Shown: positions 1-8,696, numbered from the stretch's first letter. The stretch: DNA of 64,000 bases from Photobacterium frigidiphilum (GCF_003025615.1 NZ_PYMJ01000001.1:1-64000); one strand, 5' to 3'. The notes: a model not told the origin generated them from the sequence alone. Translations and numbers: made by a program.

Positions 1-87
1 TTCAACGGCGGCTACAACCTGCAATTTAAAGCCCAAAGTATAATCGCGTTGAGTACGTTTAACGGAGGGGGTGATTGATGTAGTCAT
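1..87 (-). CDS. IS3-family OrfA-like transposase, N-terminal part only
   Basis: An open frame of 29 codons starts with ATG at 87 and runs off the window edge. The visible N-terminus reads MTTSITPSVKRTQRDYTLGF and continues into KLQVVAAVE, which resembles the start of the helix-turn-helix OrfA proteins of IS3-type elements (basic stretch, then Y-T-x-x-F-K-x-x-V-V-x-x-V-E). These proteins bind the element ends and are fused by frameshifting to the OrfB catalytic part. Only the N-terminus is visible, so completeness cannot be judged. Confidence 0.55.
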   Translation of the reverse strand, partial: MTTSITPSVKRTQRDYTLGFKLQVVAAVE

Positions 88-129
88 AATAAGTCCTAAA
101 TGTGTAAACACATTTCAGGACGGGACACA
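1..129 (-). mobile_element. End of an IS3-family-like insertion sequence (partial)
   Basis: The left edge holds the start of a transposase-like gene on the minus strand and, beyond its start codon, a leader ending at about 129 in the minus-strand end TGTGTCCCGTCCTG. Many IS3-family elements begin with TG and place orfA shortly inside the end, so this looks like one terminus. An imperfect inverted repeat (TCCTAAATGTGT / AACACATTTCAGGA) lies in the leader at about 92-120. The rest of the element and the other end are outside the window, so the boundary and family are inferred. Confidence 0.5.
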
Positions 130-132
130 TGT

Positions 133-165
133 AAAACAAAAGCCAGCATTCGATGCTGGCTTTTT
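133..165. terminator. Bidirectional terminator hairpin
   Basis: AGCCAGCAT (141-149) pairs with ATGCTGGCT (153-161) around a 3-base loop. A T run follows on the plus strand and TTTTGTTTT follows on the minus strand. It lies just downstream of the minus-strand zinc-ribbon gene and directly abuts the IS end. Confidence 0.8.
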
Positions 166-214
166 TCGTTTTGGTCAGCGTATATTACGCCAATATAAAC
201 ATAGGTTTTATGCG

Positions 215-421
215 TTATGCAAAGTCTAACTCAATATTGGTACAGCCTTTTTTGCAGCTAATACCAGGCTTGTCACTGGCTTCTGGCGTAACCAACAATA
301 ACGGTTGCTTACATTCTTCGCACAATACCTGCTTACCCTGCATTACCCGTTTAATGATTGCACGTTGGTCACCAAAAGATTTTTGTGTTTGCTTGTTTAA
401 ACCTGAGAAGTCTAGTTTCAT
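215..421 (-). CDS. Small zinc-ribbon protein, conserved hypothetical
   Basis: This is a 68-residue protein with two cysteine pairs, CEEC (residues 34-37) and a CKKGC near residue 56, spaced as in a small zinc ribbon. The rest is basic at the N-terminus (NKQTQKSFGDQRAIIKRV) and acidic at the very end. Similar short proteins occur in other Vibrionaceae from memory, but I know of no assigned function. It is followed by a good terminator and reads away from the TPR gene on the same strand. A role in nucleic-acid or protein binding is a guess from the fold only. Confidence 0.7.
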   Translation of the reverse strand: MKLDFSGLNKQTQKSFGDQRAIIKRVMQGKQVLCEECKQPLLLVTPEASDKPGISCKKGCTNIELDFA

Positions 422-631
422 AAAATCGCTATGTTATTAAGTTACTGAATAATTAACATCCTGAAAAATCCCGGTACTTAATGCCATCTATTGCACGCCC
501 GTTGATTCTTCAAATATTGCTAATATATGTTGGCTTTAGTATACGGTATAAAGCCTCTCTGTTGGCTCAAAAACAGAGATAAGGACACAGCGTTACTTTC
601 AACAAGCAGGTTTTACTGGGAAATAAACAGG

Positions 632-1312
632 TTAACGAACTAAAATTTTAGCGCGATTAATCGCAGAAATAAGTGCGACGCGATCTAAATCTGAACGTTC
701 ACTGTCTAAGGCTTGCTGCCATGTATCAATGGCTTTTTGGTAGCGGGCATTTAAAAAATAATCTGATGCTAATAGCATTAAAGCAGGCAGGTTGTCATTA
801 TCTAGCTGCAATGCGTAATCTAATAATTGCTGAATATTCTCAGTTAGTTTTTGACCATTTTGGTAATACTCAGCAGTAGCTTGTGCTGAAAAAACATTAG
901 CTTGAGGACTATCGGCTAATCGCGCTGAATAACCAAAAGCGATTCCGGCTTTATCGAATTCACTCACGTACATATACGCATTACCCAACAAATACCACGC
1001 TTCACTGTTTTGCTTATCTTCGCGTAGGGTATTTTGAATTTCTTCTATACGTCGTTGGTTAATTTCATTGGCGGTCATACCCGCAAATTCATCATTAGCA
1101 CTATCAACAGCTAATTCGGCATGGTATGTCGGCGAACCTAACATGGCATATAAACTGCCAGAACCACCAATCAAAACAAGGCTGATAGCAACAGGAATCC
1201 ATAGGCGTTTATCAGACGATCGCGACTGCTTCCACCAAATCAACATCAAACTCACGACGATAAGTAAAACGACACCTGCAAACATTCCTAATCCTGTCCC
1301 GAATTCACTCAT
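632..1312 (-). CDS. Membrane-anchored TPR protein, NrfG/CcmI-like
   Basis: The 226-residue protein has two hydrophobic segments (about residues 8-26 and 38-57) separated by a short basic loop, then a soluble region with tetratricopeptide repeats. One repeat is clear around residues 104-135 (AWYLLGNAYMYVSEFDKAGI) and another around 170-205 (LPALMLLASDYFLNARYQKA). Two membrane spans followed by TPRs is the layout of CcmI, and NrfG is the related TPR subunit of the cytochrome c haem lyase used for nitrite reductase. No other ccm or nrf gene is present here, so an accessory role in cytochrome c maturation is only a family-level inference. It has the same direction as the MOSC gene upstream, with about 160 bp between them. 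Confidence 0.65.
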   Translation of the reverse strand: MSEFGTGLGMFAGVVLLIVVSLMLIWWKQSRSSDKRLWIPVAISLVLIGGSGSLYAMLGSPTYHAELAVDSANDEFAGMTANEINQRRIEEIQNTLREDKQNSEAWYLLGNAYMYVSEFDKAGIAFGYSARLADSPQANVFSAQATAEYYQNGQKLTENIQQLLDYALQLDNDNLPALMLLASDYFLNARYQKAIDTWQQALDSERSDLDRVALISAINRAKILVR

Positions 1313-1473
1313 TTAAAAAGTACTTATCATCCAATGAATTGATGCGTTTATTTTACCTGTTTTCAATGCTAACAGTGAACGAATTACCGCTCTAACAGCT
1401 TATCCATTAATCTGGATCAACACTTATAAACACCACCAGCATACCTATTATAAAATCCAAGAGCTGCCCTAGA

Positions 1474-2145
1474 TTACGCATGACCCAATAAACGGAAATT
1501 CCAGTTCTCTACCGTGCCGGTTTCGATACGTAACGTTACCCTGTCACGCCAGCTGGTCGACAATGCCTCGCATTGATCTAAGACAGCCAAAGATTCAAGG
1601 TTCAGCGGTTCACCGAAAAACATATCGCATACCTGTTTAACGGTAAACGGCGTCTCTGTTTGTTGAATTAACACCAGCTGATCATCATTGCGCACGAAAC
1701 CAGGTTGAATAACACGGTATAACCAGCCACATCGGCTAATGTTTTGCATTTCTGTAGATAGCTTGTCGATCTGCCATATTTTATTCAATTTATAACATGG
1801 CGAACGTGGTTGGCTTACTTCAACAATGGCTTCACCCCATTGGTAACGATCACCAATACACACAGTATCTTCGGTCATTCCAAGGGTGCTAATATTCTCG
1901 CCCATACCCGGTGCTTGCCAATCACGCTCTGGGTACTGCTGCATCCAATACGCATAATGTTCAGCAGGGTAATGATGTACCGCCCTTTCAACACCACCGT
2001 GGTGCTTAGGATCAGCACACTCGTCCCCTTCAAAACCTAATACAGTAAGAAAAGCGCCGTCTACAATAGGCGTTTTATCAATAGCGGTATTAAAGTCGTA
2101 TTGTCGCTTCACTTTGCCGAAAAATAATTGATGATTACGTTGCAT
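1474..2145 (-). CDS. yiiM: MOSC-domain protein, YiiM-like
   Basis: It matches the E. coli YiiM family over its whole length from memory. Shared blocks are LGFEGDECAD, KHHGGVERAVHHYPAEHY, MGENISTLGMTE, GDRYQWGEAIVEVSQPRSPC and the C-terminal three-helix part. The Cys in QPRSPCYKLN is the conserved MOSC cysteine thought to contact the molybdenum cofactor. YiiM uses Moco to reduce N-hydroxylated bases such as 6-hydroxylaminopurine. I placed the start at the ATG at 2145 (223 aa) because AGGAAG lies 8 bases upstream and the E. coli protein begins at about this point. A longer frame opens at 2199 but adds 18 residues unlike the family. A Moco-dependent enzyme next to dead mocA/yqeC genes is notable. 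Confidence 0.85.
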   Translation of the reverse strand: MQRNHQLFFGKVKRQYDFNTAIDKTPIVDGAFLTVLGFEGDECADPKHHGGVERAVHHYPAEHYAYWMQQYPERDWQAPGMGENISTLGMTEDTVCIGDRYQWGEAIVEVSQPRSPCYKLNKIWQIDKLSTEMQNISRCGWLYRVIQPGFVRNDDQLVLIQQTETPFTVKQVCDMFFGEPLNLESLAVLDQCEALSTSWRDRVTLRIETGTVENWNFRLLGHA

Positions 2146-2229
2146 GGTTAGTCTTCCTGTCTTTTGGGTTAATGGGTACATCACACAACATACCGCCACA
2201 TATCGACCATGTACTGTTAGGTAATAAAA

Positions 2230-2255
2230 ATAGACTACCTTGGTGGTCTATTTTC
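2230..2255. terminator. Terminator-like hairpin upstream of yiiM
   Basis: TAGACTACC pairs with GGTGGTCTA with one mismatch and almost no loop. It is flanked by A-rich sequence on the left and TTTTCT on the right, so it could end transcription on either strand. No intact gene feeds into it, so it may be left over from a lost neighbour. The rest of 2146-2404 shows no convincing gene. A TTTGTTGCAGCACTAAAGC string near 2350 resembles IS ends but has no partner here. Confidence 0.35.
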
Positions 2256-2404
2256 TCCCCCTCTCGTTGTTTCCTTCACTTTACTTTCCAAATTCTCTCA
2301 TCTACGGTGTTTTTGTTCCAGCAAAGACAGGTATTCCATTTAAAGTGGCTTTGTTGCAGCACTAAAGCTACGTGGTCTTTTTAGTATGTGGTGTTGTACT
2401 CGAC

Positions 2405-2850
2405 TCACCGTAGTGTTCTGAATAGTAAGTTAATTAACGGAGTTGATACAACGGCTATCAAATTGATACAGCAGCTATCAAATTGATAAGAGTGATATAT
2501 CTGTGTACTCTCGCATACTGCGTGATAAGCCGCTGGCGTGTCGACATCTAAGTAAATATCCAACAGATCTAAGCCAAGAAATTTGACCTTGTGAACCATA
2601 ATAAGAGGCTTCATTTTCCCATCAATTTCTGAGCGTTGAATGGCAGGTATGATTGATTTTGGTAACAACACCGGGTGGCCAGGCTTCTCTTTTGTACCAG
2701 AAAATACCGTGTGATCTCCCGTTCTGACCAGACTTGCTGATAAATATCAGCAGACACACACGGCATGTCACCATGGCAAATAAAGAAGTGCTCACTTCGT
2801 ACTTCACTGACACCGACCTGAATTGAACCAAACATCCACCGCCTTCTGGC
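2405..2850 (-). pseudogene. mocA-like molybdenum cofactor cytidylyltransferase remnant
   Basis: Two minus-strand frames together read as the C-terminal two thirds of a MocA/MobA-like nucleotidyltransferase. The first (about 2850 to 2705) gives GSIQVGVSEV, HFFICHGDMPCVSADIYQQV and WSEREITR. The second (about 2704 down to 2405) gives VFSGTKEKPGHPVLLPKSII, then LDVDTPAAYHAV. The blocks GDMP, GHPVLLP and DVDTPxxY occur in the family in this order. The frame changes by one base near 2705. The N-terminal LLAAGxSxRFG nucleotide-binding loop is missing because the sequence switches at about 2830 to a divergent yqeC remnant. With a frameshift and a missing 5' end it cannot be functional. Confidence 0.7.
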
Positions 2851-3119
2851 TGGCACAAGAATTCAAGAAACGTGGTCATTGTGTACTGGTTAGCAATACC
2901 AAAGAGCAAACCAAAGTGTCAGGGATCACATCAAACCTTGTTGAGCAGCTCAAAAATACATCCCCTTTCACAGTTTTTATTATTGAAGCCGATGGCGCTA
3001 AGTGCTTGCCAATTAAGGCTCCTTCCGGGCATGAGCCTTGCATTCCAATTAACTCGGATATGGTGATCCTAGCGGCATCTACGCATGGAAAGGTGCTAGT
3101 AATAAAACGGCAAGTGTGA
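2823..3119 (+). pseudogene. yqeC-like remnant (selenium-dependent hydroxylase accessory)
   Basis: The 98-residue frame contains TAFWLAQEFKKRGHCVLVSN and FIIEADGAKCLPIKAPSGHE, then PCIPINSDMVILAA. These match the Walker-A-adjacent helix and the EADGA-K-P-KAP-HEP-IP signature of YqeC proteins, which accompany selenium/molybdenum hydroxylases. The expected GxGGKTT loop before the first helix is gone, and the frame stops after VLVIKRQV, well short of the usual 200-plus residues. It starts where the divergent mocA remnant ends, which suggests that one deletion removed both 5' ends and their shared promoter. Confidence 0.65.
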
Positions 3120-3210
3120 AGTGACTCGCTACAGTCCTTTACTCGACACGCCATGGATACCGATTAGTATTTAATCCATGCGATCTTTTGTTAATGAACG
3201 GATAAATAAA

Positions 3211-3473
3211 ATACCAACACCATTAGATATCTTACCAATCAGCGAGAATTAAAATGGCTTTAGACTAGGCGAAAGATTGAAGTTCTAGGGTTCTAAATCA
3301 AAAGCTTTCAACGCAGTATAAGACCATTTTAAACTCGCCCGAAGGGAGCCTCTCTGGAAAGCAATTTCTGTGTCTAGCGATTTCAAAAGGGATCTACCCT
3401 TCCTTCAATCACTATCCTGGAACTTGCCTCCCAGAGAAGCTCTGAATGACAAGATATTTAACGGTGTTGGTAT
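3211..3473 (-). repeat. Structured repeat copy A, 263 bp, with terminal inverted repeats
   Basis: The ends ATACCAACACCATTAGATAT (3211) and its near-complement finishing at 3473 pair over 20 of 23 positions. Inside are further complementary arms: AGC(T/C)TCTCTGG, a TTAAAATGG arm and GAAAG/CTTTC. Copies B (10665-10929) and C (30127-30392) have the same size, the same order of arms and the same conserved unpaired words (GACACAGAA, GGGCGAGTTT, TCTCGCTGA), but different arm sequences. This copy is inverted relative to the other two. It ends 38 bp before the chemoreceptor gene. No protein is encoded. Confidence 0.85.
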
Positions 3474-3511
3474 ACCCCCTCTTTATTTGCTACCTGAAGT
3501 AGAAGTAACCA

Positions 3512-5434
3512 ATGAATAAGCTCAATCGCATATCAATAAAAAATAAAATCATATTCGCTACCTGTATTGCGCTACTCTTCTCACTTTCAGCAACAACACT
3601 GATAAACAATTATCAGGTAAAACAGTTGATGCTCAAGCAAGTTGAAGAGCAACAGTTACCGACGGCCCTTGCGGTCATTCGTGAAGCCATAGAAAGTGAT
3701 ATTAACCTTCCGGTTCAAGCAGCCAATCAATTAGCCAGCAATGTCTTTATTCAGAACTGGATAATAAATGGCGAACCCGATAGCAGACGAGCCGAAGTCT
3801 TAAGCCAATTAGATTCGCTGGCGAGGATGGAAAATGTAAACGGTACCTTCCTGGTTTCAATGAAAGGCTTACATGACTACCGCTCGGGCGAAGGGCTCAG
3901 AGGGGCAGTTTCAGCCGATGATCCAGCCTACTCATGGTTATATAACCAACTTCGTACTGGTGAAGCCGTCAATCTGACTTTTGATACTGGCCAAGAAGGA
4001 CAGGAACGCCTATTTATCAATAATCTGACCACTAAAAATGGCGAGCCGCTATCGTTTTCTGGTATGGCAATTGACCTCAGTCAATTATCCGACATGCTGC
4101 GACAATACAAGTTGGGCGAAACAGGTGGCGTGTATCTTGTCTCACAACAGGGCGAAATCAGAATACAGCCTGAGACGGGAATCATGAAAAATCAGTTACC
4201 CGCTTCTCTGACATCAACATTGCTGAATCAGCAAGAGTTCAGCCTTGATAAACTGAATACCGATCAAGGTACACACCTTATTGCCTCAAGTTATTTGCCC
4301 ATTATCGATCTGTATATTGTTGCTGAAATTTCCGAAAACGAGTTATACCGCGCCTTTGACTCCGTCACTGAAAAAAATATCCTTATTAATATCGTCCTGG
4401 CGGTATTATTCACTCTTCTTGCTGCGTTTTTAGCCGCAAAGATCGTGACTCCGATCCGCAATGTCGCCCATTTAATGCGTGACATTGGTGAAGGTGAAGG
4501 CGATCTCAACCAGAGATTAGAAATAAAAGGTAATGATGAAATAACTGAGCTTTCAATAGGTTTCAATAGCTTTATCGAAAAAATACACGATTCGATAAAA
4601 GAAGTTTCACAAGTCAGTACAGAGTTGGTCACCTCAATTGAAAACACCAAACAGCTCTCTGAAGGTGCAGGAAATATTGTAGAGGATCAAAAAGAGCAGA
4701 CAACGCAAATCGCAACGGCGATTAATGAAATGGGCACCACCATTTCGGAAATGGCACGCAACGCCTCAATCGCTGCGGACTCGGCTCAGCAAGGCAACAA
4801 TGAAGTGTCGAACGGCATCGATATTGTCCAAAGCAACATTGACTCGATGTCAGCGTTATCTCGCAATGTTAATTCAGCCTCTTCGGTCATTGCCAACCTC
4901 GCCCATCAAACCGACAAAATTGGAGCCATCATCGATGTCATCAATGGTATTTCAGATCAAATCAATCTGCTCGCGCTGAACGCTGCGATTGAAGCAGCCC
5001 GAGCCGGCGATCATGGCCGGGGATTTGCTGTTGTCGCAGATGAGGTTCGTTCACTGGCACACAGAACAAACCAATCAACGCTTGAAATACAGGAAATGAT
5101 TACACAACTGCAGCAAGGCACCAAAGAAGCCGTTGATGTGATGGATGAAGGGCAAAGCAGCAGTAAATTAAGCTTAGAACTGGCAGGCAAGATAGGTAGC
5201 TCTTTAGCCGCGATTCAGCAAACCATTTCCACCATCAATGATATTAACACCCAGGTTGCGACCGCGACGGAAGAACAAAATGCCGTGGTTTCTGATATCG
5301 GCCGGAACATAGAGAAAATCAGCGAACAAAGCTATCAAACGTCAGATGCTTCCAGCCAGACGATAGAAGCCTGTCATCAGCTAAATGCATTATCCGGCCG
5401 TTTAAAGAATCTAATTGGGCAGTTTAAGATTTAA
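3512..5434 (+). CDS. Methyl-accepting chemotaxis protein with periplasmic Cache-type sensor
   Basis: The 640-residue receptor has an N-terminal membrane span (about 13-32), a ~255-residue periplasmic sensor region of dCache type, and a second span (about 289-312). A HAMP domain (about 313-366, starting [10 protein letters not shown]) and a long cytoplasmic coiled coil follow. The signalling tip is intact: [20 protein letters not shown] and [13 protein letters not shown] at about 485-520. It would relay ligand binding through CheW/CheA to the flagellar motor. The ligand cannot be read from sequence. The C-terminus lacks an NWETF-type CheR/CheB tether. A structured repeat lies just upstream, and no other chemotaxis gene is nearby, as is usual for Vibrionaceae receptors. 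Confidence 0.95.
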   Translation: MNKLNRISIKNKIIFATCIALLFSLSATTLINNYQVKQLMLKQVEEQQLPTALAVIREAIESDINLPVQAANQLASNVFIQNWIINGEPDSRRAEVLSQLDSLARMENVNGTFLVSMKGLHDYRSGEGLRGAVSADDPAYSWLYNQLRTGEAVNLTFDTGQEGQERLFINNLTTKNGEPLSFSGMAIDLSQLSDMLRQYKLGETGGVYLVSQQGEIRIQPETGIMKNQLPASLTSTLLNQQEFSLDKLNTDQGTHLIASSYLPIIDLYIVAEISENELYRAFDSVTEKNILINIVLAVLFTLLAAFLAAKIVTPIRNVAHLMRDIGEGEGDLNQRLEIKGNDEITELSIGFNSFIEKIHDSIKEVSQVSTELVTSIENTKQLSEGAGNIVEDQKEQTTQIATAINEMGTTISEMARNASIAADSAQQGNNEVSNGIDIVQSNIDSMSALSRNVNSASSVIANLAHQTDKIGAIIDVINGISDQINLLALNAAIEAARAGDHGRGFAVVADEVRSLAHRTNQSTLEIQEMITQLQQGTKEAVDVMDEGQSSSKLSLELAGKIGSSLAAIQQTISTINDINTQVATATEEQNAVVSDIGRNIEKISEQSYQTSDASSQTIEACHQLNALSGRLKNLIGQFKI

Positions 5435-5738
5435 CCCATAAGCTGAAATTACGAAATGGGTGTAAGGCGCGGTATTTCAACAAGCCATAATCGCCTGAAA
5501 ACCACCATCAGCCCCATGGATCTCACTCACATGGGGGGTGTTGCAAACCATGACATATGCGCACTTAGCACCTGACTACTTAAATGAAGCAAAAATACTA
5601 AATCCATTGTCCACATTATGATAAAAAACAGCAATACCCAACAACATTTTTATCGATAAGCCATTGAATTAATACGTAATAAATTGATTAAAAATGATTT
5701 AAAAAGGCTCCCGTAGGAGCCTTTGAAGTCATTCAAAC
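5435..5738. other. Intergenic region with glutaredoxin terminator
   Basis: This convergent gap holds a clear hairpin at 5703-5724 (AAAGGCTCC / GGAGCCTTT, four-base loop). On the minus strand it is followed by a T run and so serves the glutaredoxin gene. A weaker CCCCATG / CATGGGG pair at 5512-5536 has no T run. I see no gene or repeat in the rest. Confidence 0.6.
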
Positions 5739-6047
5739 TTATAGTTCGAAATCACCTAATTCTTCGGTATTCACTTGGCGCTCAAGAAAAGCGACTAAAT
5801 CATCATGACCACCAATATATTTACCATCAAGCATAATTTGAGGCACGGTGCGAACTGTCGTATTCGCAACTTGCTCGATGAAAGCAACCATCTCTGTTTT
5901 TTCAAGATCAGTACCGAGTACTAATGTTGTGTACTCAGTATCGCGATCATCTAAAAGCGCCTTTGCTTTTACACAAAATGGGCAATGTGGCTGAGTAATT
6001 ACAAGGTTTTTGTATTCTGATAACTGTTCAATGGTCATTGTAGACAT
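5739..6047 (-). CDS. Glutaredoxin, dithiol CPFC type
   Basis: The 102-residue thioredoxin-fold protein has the active site CPFC at residues 21-24, the cis-proline motif TVRTVPQIMLDGK and the glutathione-binding GGHDDL. It would reduce disulfides or glutathione mixed disulfides in the cytoplasm. The start is the ATG at 6047 (MSTMTIEQ), preceded by GGAAC. The frame is open upstream to 6233, but that part overlaps the amrS gene and has no family resemblance. The C-terminus carries a short acidic tail (EELGDFEL). It follows amrS in the same direction with about 100 bp between them. Confidence 0.9.
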   Translation of the reverse strand: MSTMTIEQLSEYKNLVITQPHCPFCVKAKALLDDRDTEYTTLVLGTDLEKTEMVAFIEQVANTTVRTVPQIMLDGKYIGGHDDLVAFLERQVNTEELGDFEL

Positions 6048-6153
6048 GGTGTTCCATTTGGGCTGATTAACTTTGTAGCTGTACGATAATGGAAAGCGTG
6101 GGTCAAACACAATGGTCGAATACAATATTTCAATAAAAAAACTCAGTAAAAAA

Positions 6154-7233
6154 TCAGCTAATACGAATTGGAATGCGCTGCCGTCCGAACGCTTTTTTCT
6201 TTGCAGCAAACCGTCCTGCCAACTGATAACCACAATATGAACATTTCCCAGTGCTATCTACAGCATATTGTCCAATCTGAAACCAGTTGCGTGAAATCAC
6301 TTTTTCGCTGCAATTAGGGCAATAGGTACTATCCCCTGCTTCATCATAAATATTACCCACATAGGCATAATGTAATCCGTTCTTAATCGCAATTTCTCTA
6401 GCTCGCTGCACAATATAAGGCGCAGTTCTGGGCTTATCGTTCATTTTAAAATCGGGATGAAAGGCACTAAAATGAATGGGAATATCGGGCCCTAAATTGT
6501 CAAATACCCAACGACTTAATGCTTCGATTTCAGCAATGCTGTCGTTTTCATCGGGGATCAATAACGTGGTTATTTCAAACCACACATCCGTTTCATGTCG
6601 AAGGTACAACAAGGTATCAAGCACTGGCGCAAGGTGACCGCTACAAATCTTGTGATAGAAATGCTCAGTAAAGGCTTTTAAATCAATATTGGCTGCATCC
6701 ATATAACGGAAAAAATCGACTCTGGGCGCATCACATATATACCCCGCACTCACCGCAACACTATTGATTCCTTCTTCATGGCAAGCCTGAGCAACATCGA
6801 CGGCATATTCCAAAAAAATCACTGGGTCGTTATAAGTAAAAGCGATGCTGTCACAATCCTGTGATTTTGCTGCTTGGGCAATTTGTTCTGGCATGGCTTG
6901 CTGCCCTAAAGTATCAATCTTACGCGATTTACTGATACTCCAATTTTGGCAAAATTTGCAGCCTAAATTACACCCTGCCGTACCGAAAGACAGCACTGAA
7001 CTGCCAGGGTAAAAATGATTGAGCGGTTTTTTCTCGATAGGATCGATACAAAACCCACTTGAACGCCCATAACTCGTTAACACAATTTCCCCATTGTGTG
7101 CTTGCCGAACAAAACATGCCCCAAGCTTTCCATCGCGCAACCGACAATGGCGTGGACACAAATCACACACAACGCGACCGTCATCTAAACGATGCCAATA
7201 CTGTGTTTTAAAAAAGTCTGGAGGTGATTGCAT
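6154..7233 (-). CDS. amrS: AmmeMemoRadiSam system radical SAM enzyme
   Basis: This 359-residue protein belongs to the PflA-like branch of radical SAM enzymes. It carries an N-terminal cysteine motif (CDLCPRHC, about residues 23-30), the iron-sulfur/SAM motif CNLGCKFC (CxxxCxxC, about 88-95), and the following region SIAFTYNDPVIFLEY typical of this family. A C-terminal zinc-ribbon-like part has CPNC and CSYCG. It is divergent from the MEMO and AMMECR1 genes, an association that defines the AmmeMemoRadiSam system. The chemistry of the trio is not firmly established as far as I know. A radical modification carried out together with the MEMO and AMMECR1 partners is inferred from genome context. 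The gene appears intact and full length. Confidence 0.93.
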   Translation of the reverse strand: MQSPPDFFKTQYWHRLDDGRVVCDLCPRHCRLRDGKLGACFVRQAHNGEIVLTSYGRSSGFCIDPIEKKPLNHFYPGSSVLSFGTAGCNLGCKFCQNWSISKSRKIDTLGQQAMPEQIAQAAKSQDCDSIAFTYNDPVIFLEYAVDVAQACHEEGINSVAVSAGYICDAPRVDFFRYMDAANIDLKAFTEHFYHKICSGHLAPVLDTLLYLRHETDVWFEITTLLIPDENDSIAEIEALSRWVFDNLGPDIPIHFSAFHPDFKMNDKPRTAPYIVQRAREIAIKNGLHYAYVGNIYDEAGDSTYCPNCSEKVISRNWFQIGQYAVDSTGKCSYCGYQLAGRFAAKKKAFGRQRIPIRIS

Positions 7234-7277
7234 GTTTCTGACTCACAAAGGAATATTCTTACCTATACTAAATATAG

Positions 7278-7289
7278 TCCTGTACAGGA
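7278..7289. promoter_or_regulatory. Perfect 12-bp palindrome between divergent amr genes
   Basis: TCCTGTACAGGA is its own reverse complement. It lies 45 bp from the amrS start and 31 bp from the amrB start. Its central position suggests an operator or overlapping promoter element shared by both directions. No regulator gene is adjacent. Confidence 0.35.
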
Positions 7290-7319
7290 TACCTGTGTGA
7301 TTTCTATGGAAATAGGCCG

Positions 7320-8108
7320 ATGACAACTCGCTCCCCTGCAGTGGCTGGTCGATTTTATGAAAAATCTGCACCACTGTTGCAAAAACAACTTGATGATTGG
7401 GTTTCACCACCAGCGACACATCGCAATTTAATCCGCGCGTTAATTGTGCCACATGCTGGCTATATCTATTCCGGTGAAGTGGCTGCAAAAGCGTATTGCC
7501 AGCTTCAACCTCAGGCTGAAACCATTAAAAAGGTCATCTTGGTAGGACCGAGCCATAGATACGCTTTTCATGGCTGCGCAGTGCCTAATTCGCGATATTT
7601 TTCGACGCCATTAGGCAGCGTATCAATCGACATACAATCTATTGATAATTTAATTAAAATAGATGATATTAAGGTGTCAGATCAAGTTCATGCGCAAGAA
7701 CATTGCCTTGAAGTACAGCTGCCTTTTTTACAAACATGCTTACACCAGTTTACTTTGTTACCACTGCTCACTAGCGATATTTCCGCTACTCAGGTAGCAA
7801 AGATCATCGGTGAACTGTGGCAGCAAGAAGATACACTGCTCGTAATAAGTAGCGATTTAAGCCATTTTCATCCCTATGCGGATGCACAATGTATTGATCA
7901 AAACACCTGCTCTACCATCGAACGTTTTGAACCATCATTAACTGCAGAGCAAGCGTGTGGCTCAACAGGAATTAATGCGTTGCTACTACTAGCAAAAAAA
8001 CGGGGATACCAATTAACACGAATGGAATTAAAAAACTCTGGTGATACCGCTGGAGATAAGGAGAGAGTCGTTGGATATGTCAGTTACCTCGTATCAGAAA
8101 TTCAATAA
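7320..8108 (+). CDS. amrB: MEMO1-family protein of the AmmeMemoRadiSam system
   Basis: The 262-residue protein starts RSPAVAGRFYEKSAPLLQKQ and contains ALIVPHAGYIYSGEVAAKAY, GPSHRYAFHGCAV, DQVHAQEHCLEVQLPFLQ and VISSDLSHFHPYADAQ. These are the hallmark blocks of MEMO proteins, a fold related to class III extradiol dioxygenases. The His residues in the PHAGY, SHR and EHCLEVQ blocks are the presumed metal ligands. MEMO1 proteins bind metal, but the bacterial reaction is unproven. The 3' end overlaps the AMMECR1 gene by about 32 bp, indicating translational coupling, and the radical SAM gene is divergent. Confidence 0.92.
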   Translation: MTTRSPAVAGRFYEKSAPLLQKQLDDWVSPPATHRNLIRALIVPHAGYIYSGEVAAKAYCQLQPQAETIKKVILVGPSHRYAFHGCAVPNSRYFSTPLGSVSIDIQSIDNLIKIDDIKVSDQVHAQEHCLEVQLPFLQTCLHQFTLLPLLTSDISATQVAKIIGELWQQEDTLLVISSDLSHFHPYADAQCIDQNTCSTIERFEPSLTAEQACGSTGINALLLLAKKRGYQLTRMELKNSGDTAGDKERVVGYVSYLVSEIQ

Positions 8109-8685
8109 AGGGGAATTAACTCAACTTTTAGATATTGCTCGTGAAGCGATTCGTGGGCATTTATCAACAGGCGTTATTAAAACCCCACAACTTGATTTAT
8201 ACCATAAGAAATTGCTGGCTCCTTCCGCTTGCTTCGTCACATTAGAAGTTAACGGACAGCTACAAGGTTGCCTTGGTTCAACGGTTGCGTACTCGCCATT
8301 GGTGCTTGAAGTACATAATAAAGCCAGAGCAAGTGCGTATGAAGACCGACGCTTTATGCCACTAACAGAAGATCAACTTGATGACTTAACTATTGAAATC
8401 TCTGTTTTATCAGAGCCTCAAACAGTCGATGTCGAGTCAGAGGAAGCGTTAATTGAATTATTAAAATCTCATAAAGTGGGTGTGATTTTATCCAATGCCA
8501 ATGAACAAGCATTGTTCTTACCACAAGTCTGGAAACAACTGCCAAAGCCTCAACAGTTTGTTCGCCAACTAAAACTAAAAGCAGGCTGGAACGCCGCTTA
8601 CTGGTCACCTAACATTACAGTTAAAACATTTACGGTCAGTAGTTTAAAAGGTAAATACAACACGATAAAAGGCAAATACTTCTAA
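8077..8685 (+). CDS. amrA: AMMECR1-family protein of the AmmeMemoRadiSam system
   Basis: The 202-residue protein contains PSACFVTLEVNGQLQGCLGS, the LQGCxG signature of AMMECR1 domains, followed by ARASAYEDRRFMPLTEDQL and ISVLSEPQ. AMMECR1 proteins have an alpha/beta fold with an exposed conserved cleft. A nucleic-acid-related role has been proposed but is not established to my knowledge. I chose the ATG at 8077, inside the end of amrB and preceded by AAGGAG at about 13 bases. A GTG at 8041 in the same frame would add 12 residues unlike the family. The short overlap points to joint expression with amrB. Confidence 0.9.
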   Translation: MSVTSYQKFNKGELTQLLDIAREAIRGHLSTGVIKTPQLDLYHKKLLAPSACFVTLEVNGQLQGCLGSTVAYSPLVLEVHNKARASAYEDRRFMPLTEDQLDDLTIEISVLSEPQTVDVESEEALIELLKSHKVGVILSNANEQALFLPQVWKQLPKPQQFVRQLKLKAGWNAAYWSPNITVKTFTVSSLKGKYNTIKGKYF

Positions 8686-8696
8686 ATAGTGGCTAT

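Noticed and set aside
2330-2420. IS-end-like sequence (TTTGTTGCAGCACTAAAGC) near a possible transposase scar
   Set aside because: No second end, target duplication or transposase frame could be found nearby.
5512-5536. CCCCATG / CATGGGG hairpin after the chemoreceptor gene
   Set aside because: It has no T run and a short stem, so I did not list it as a terminator.
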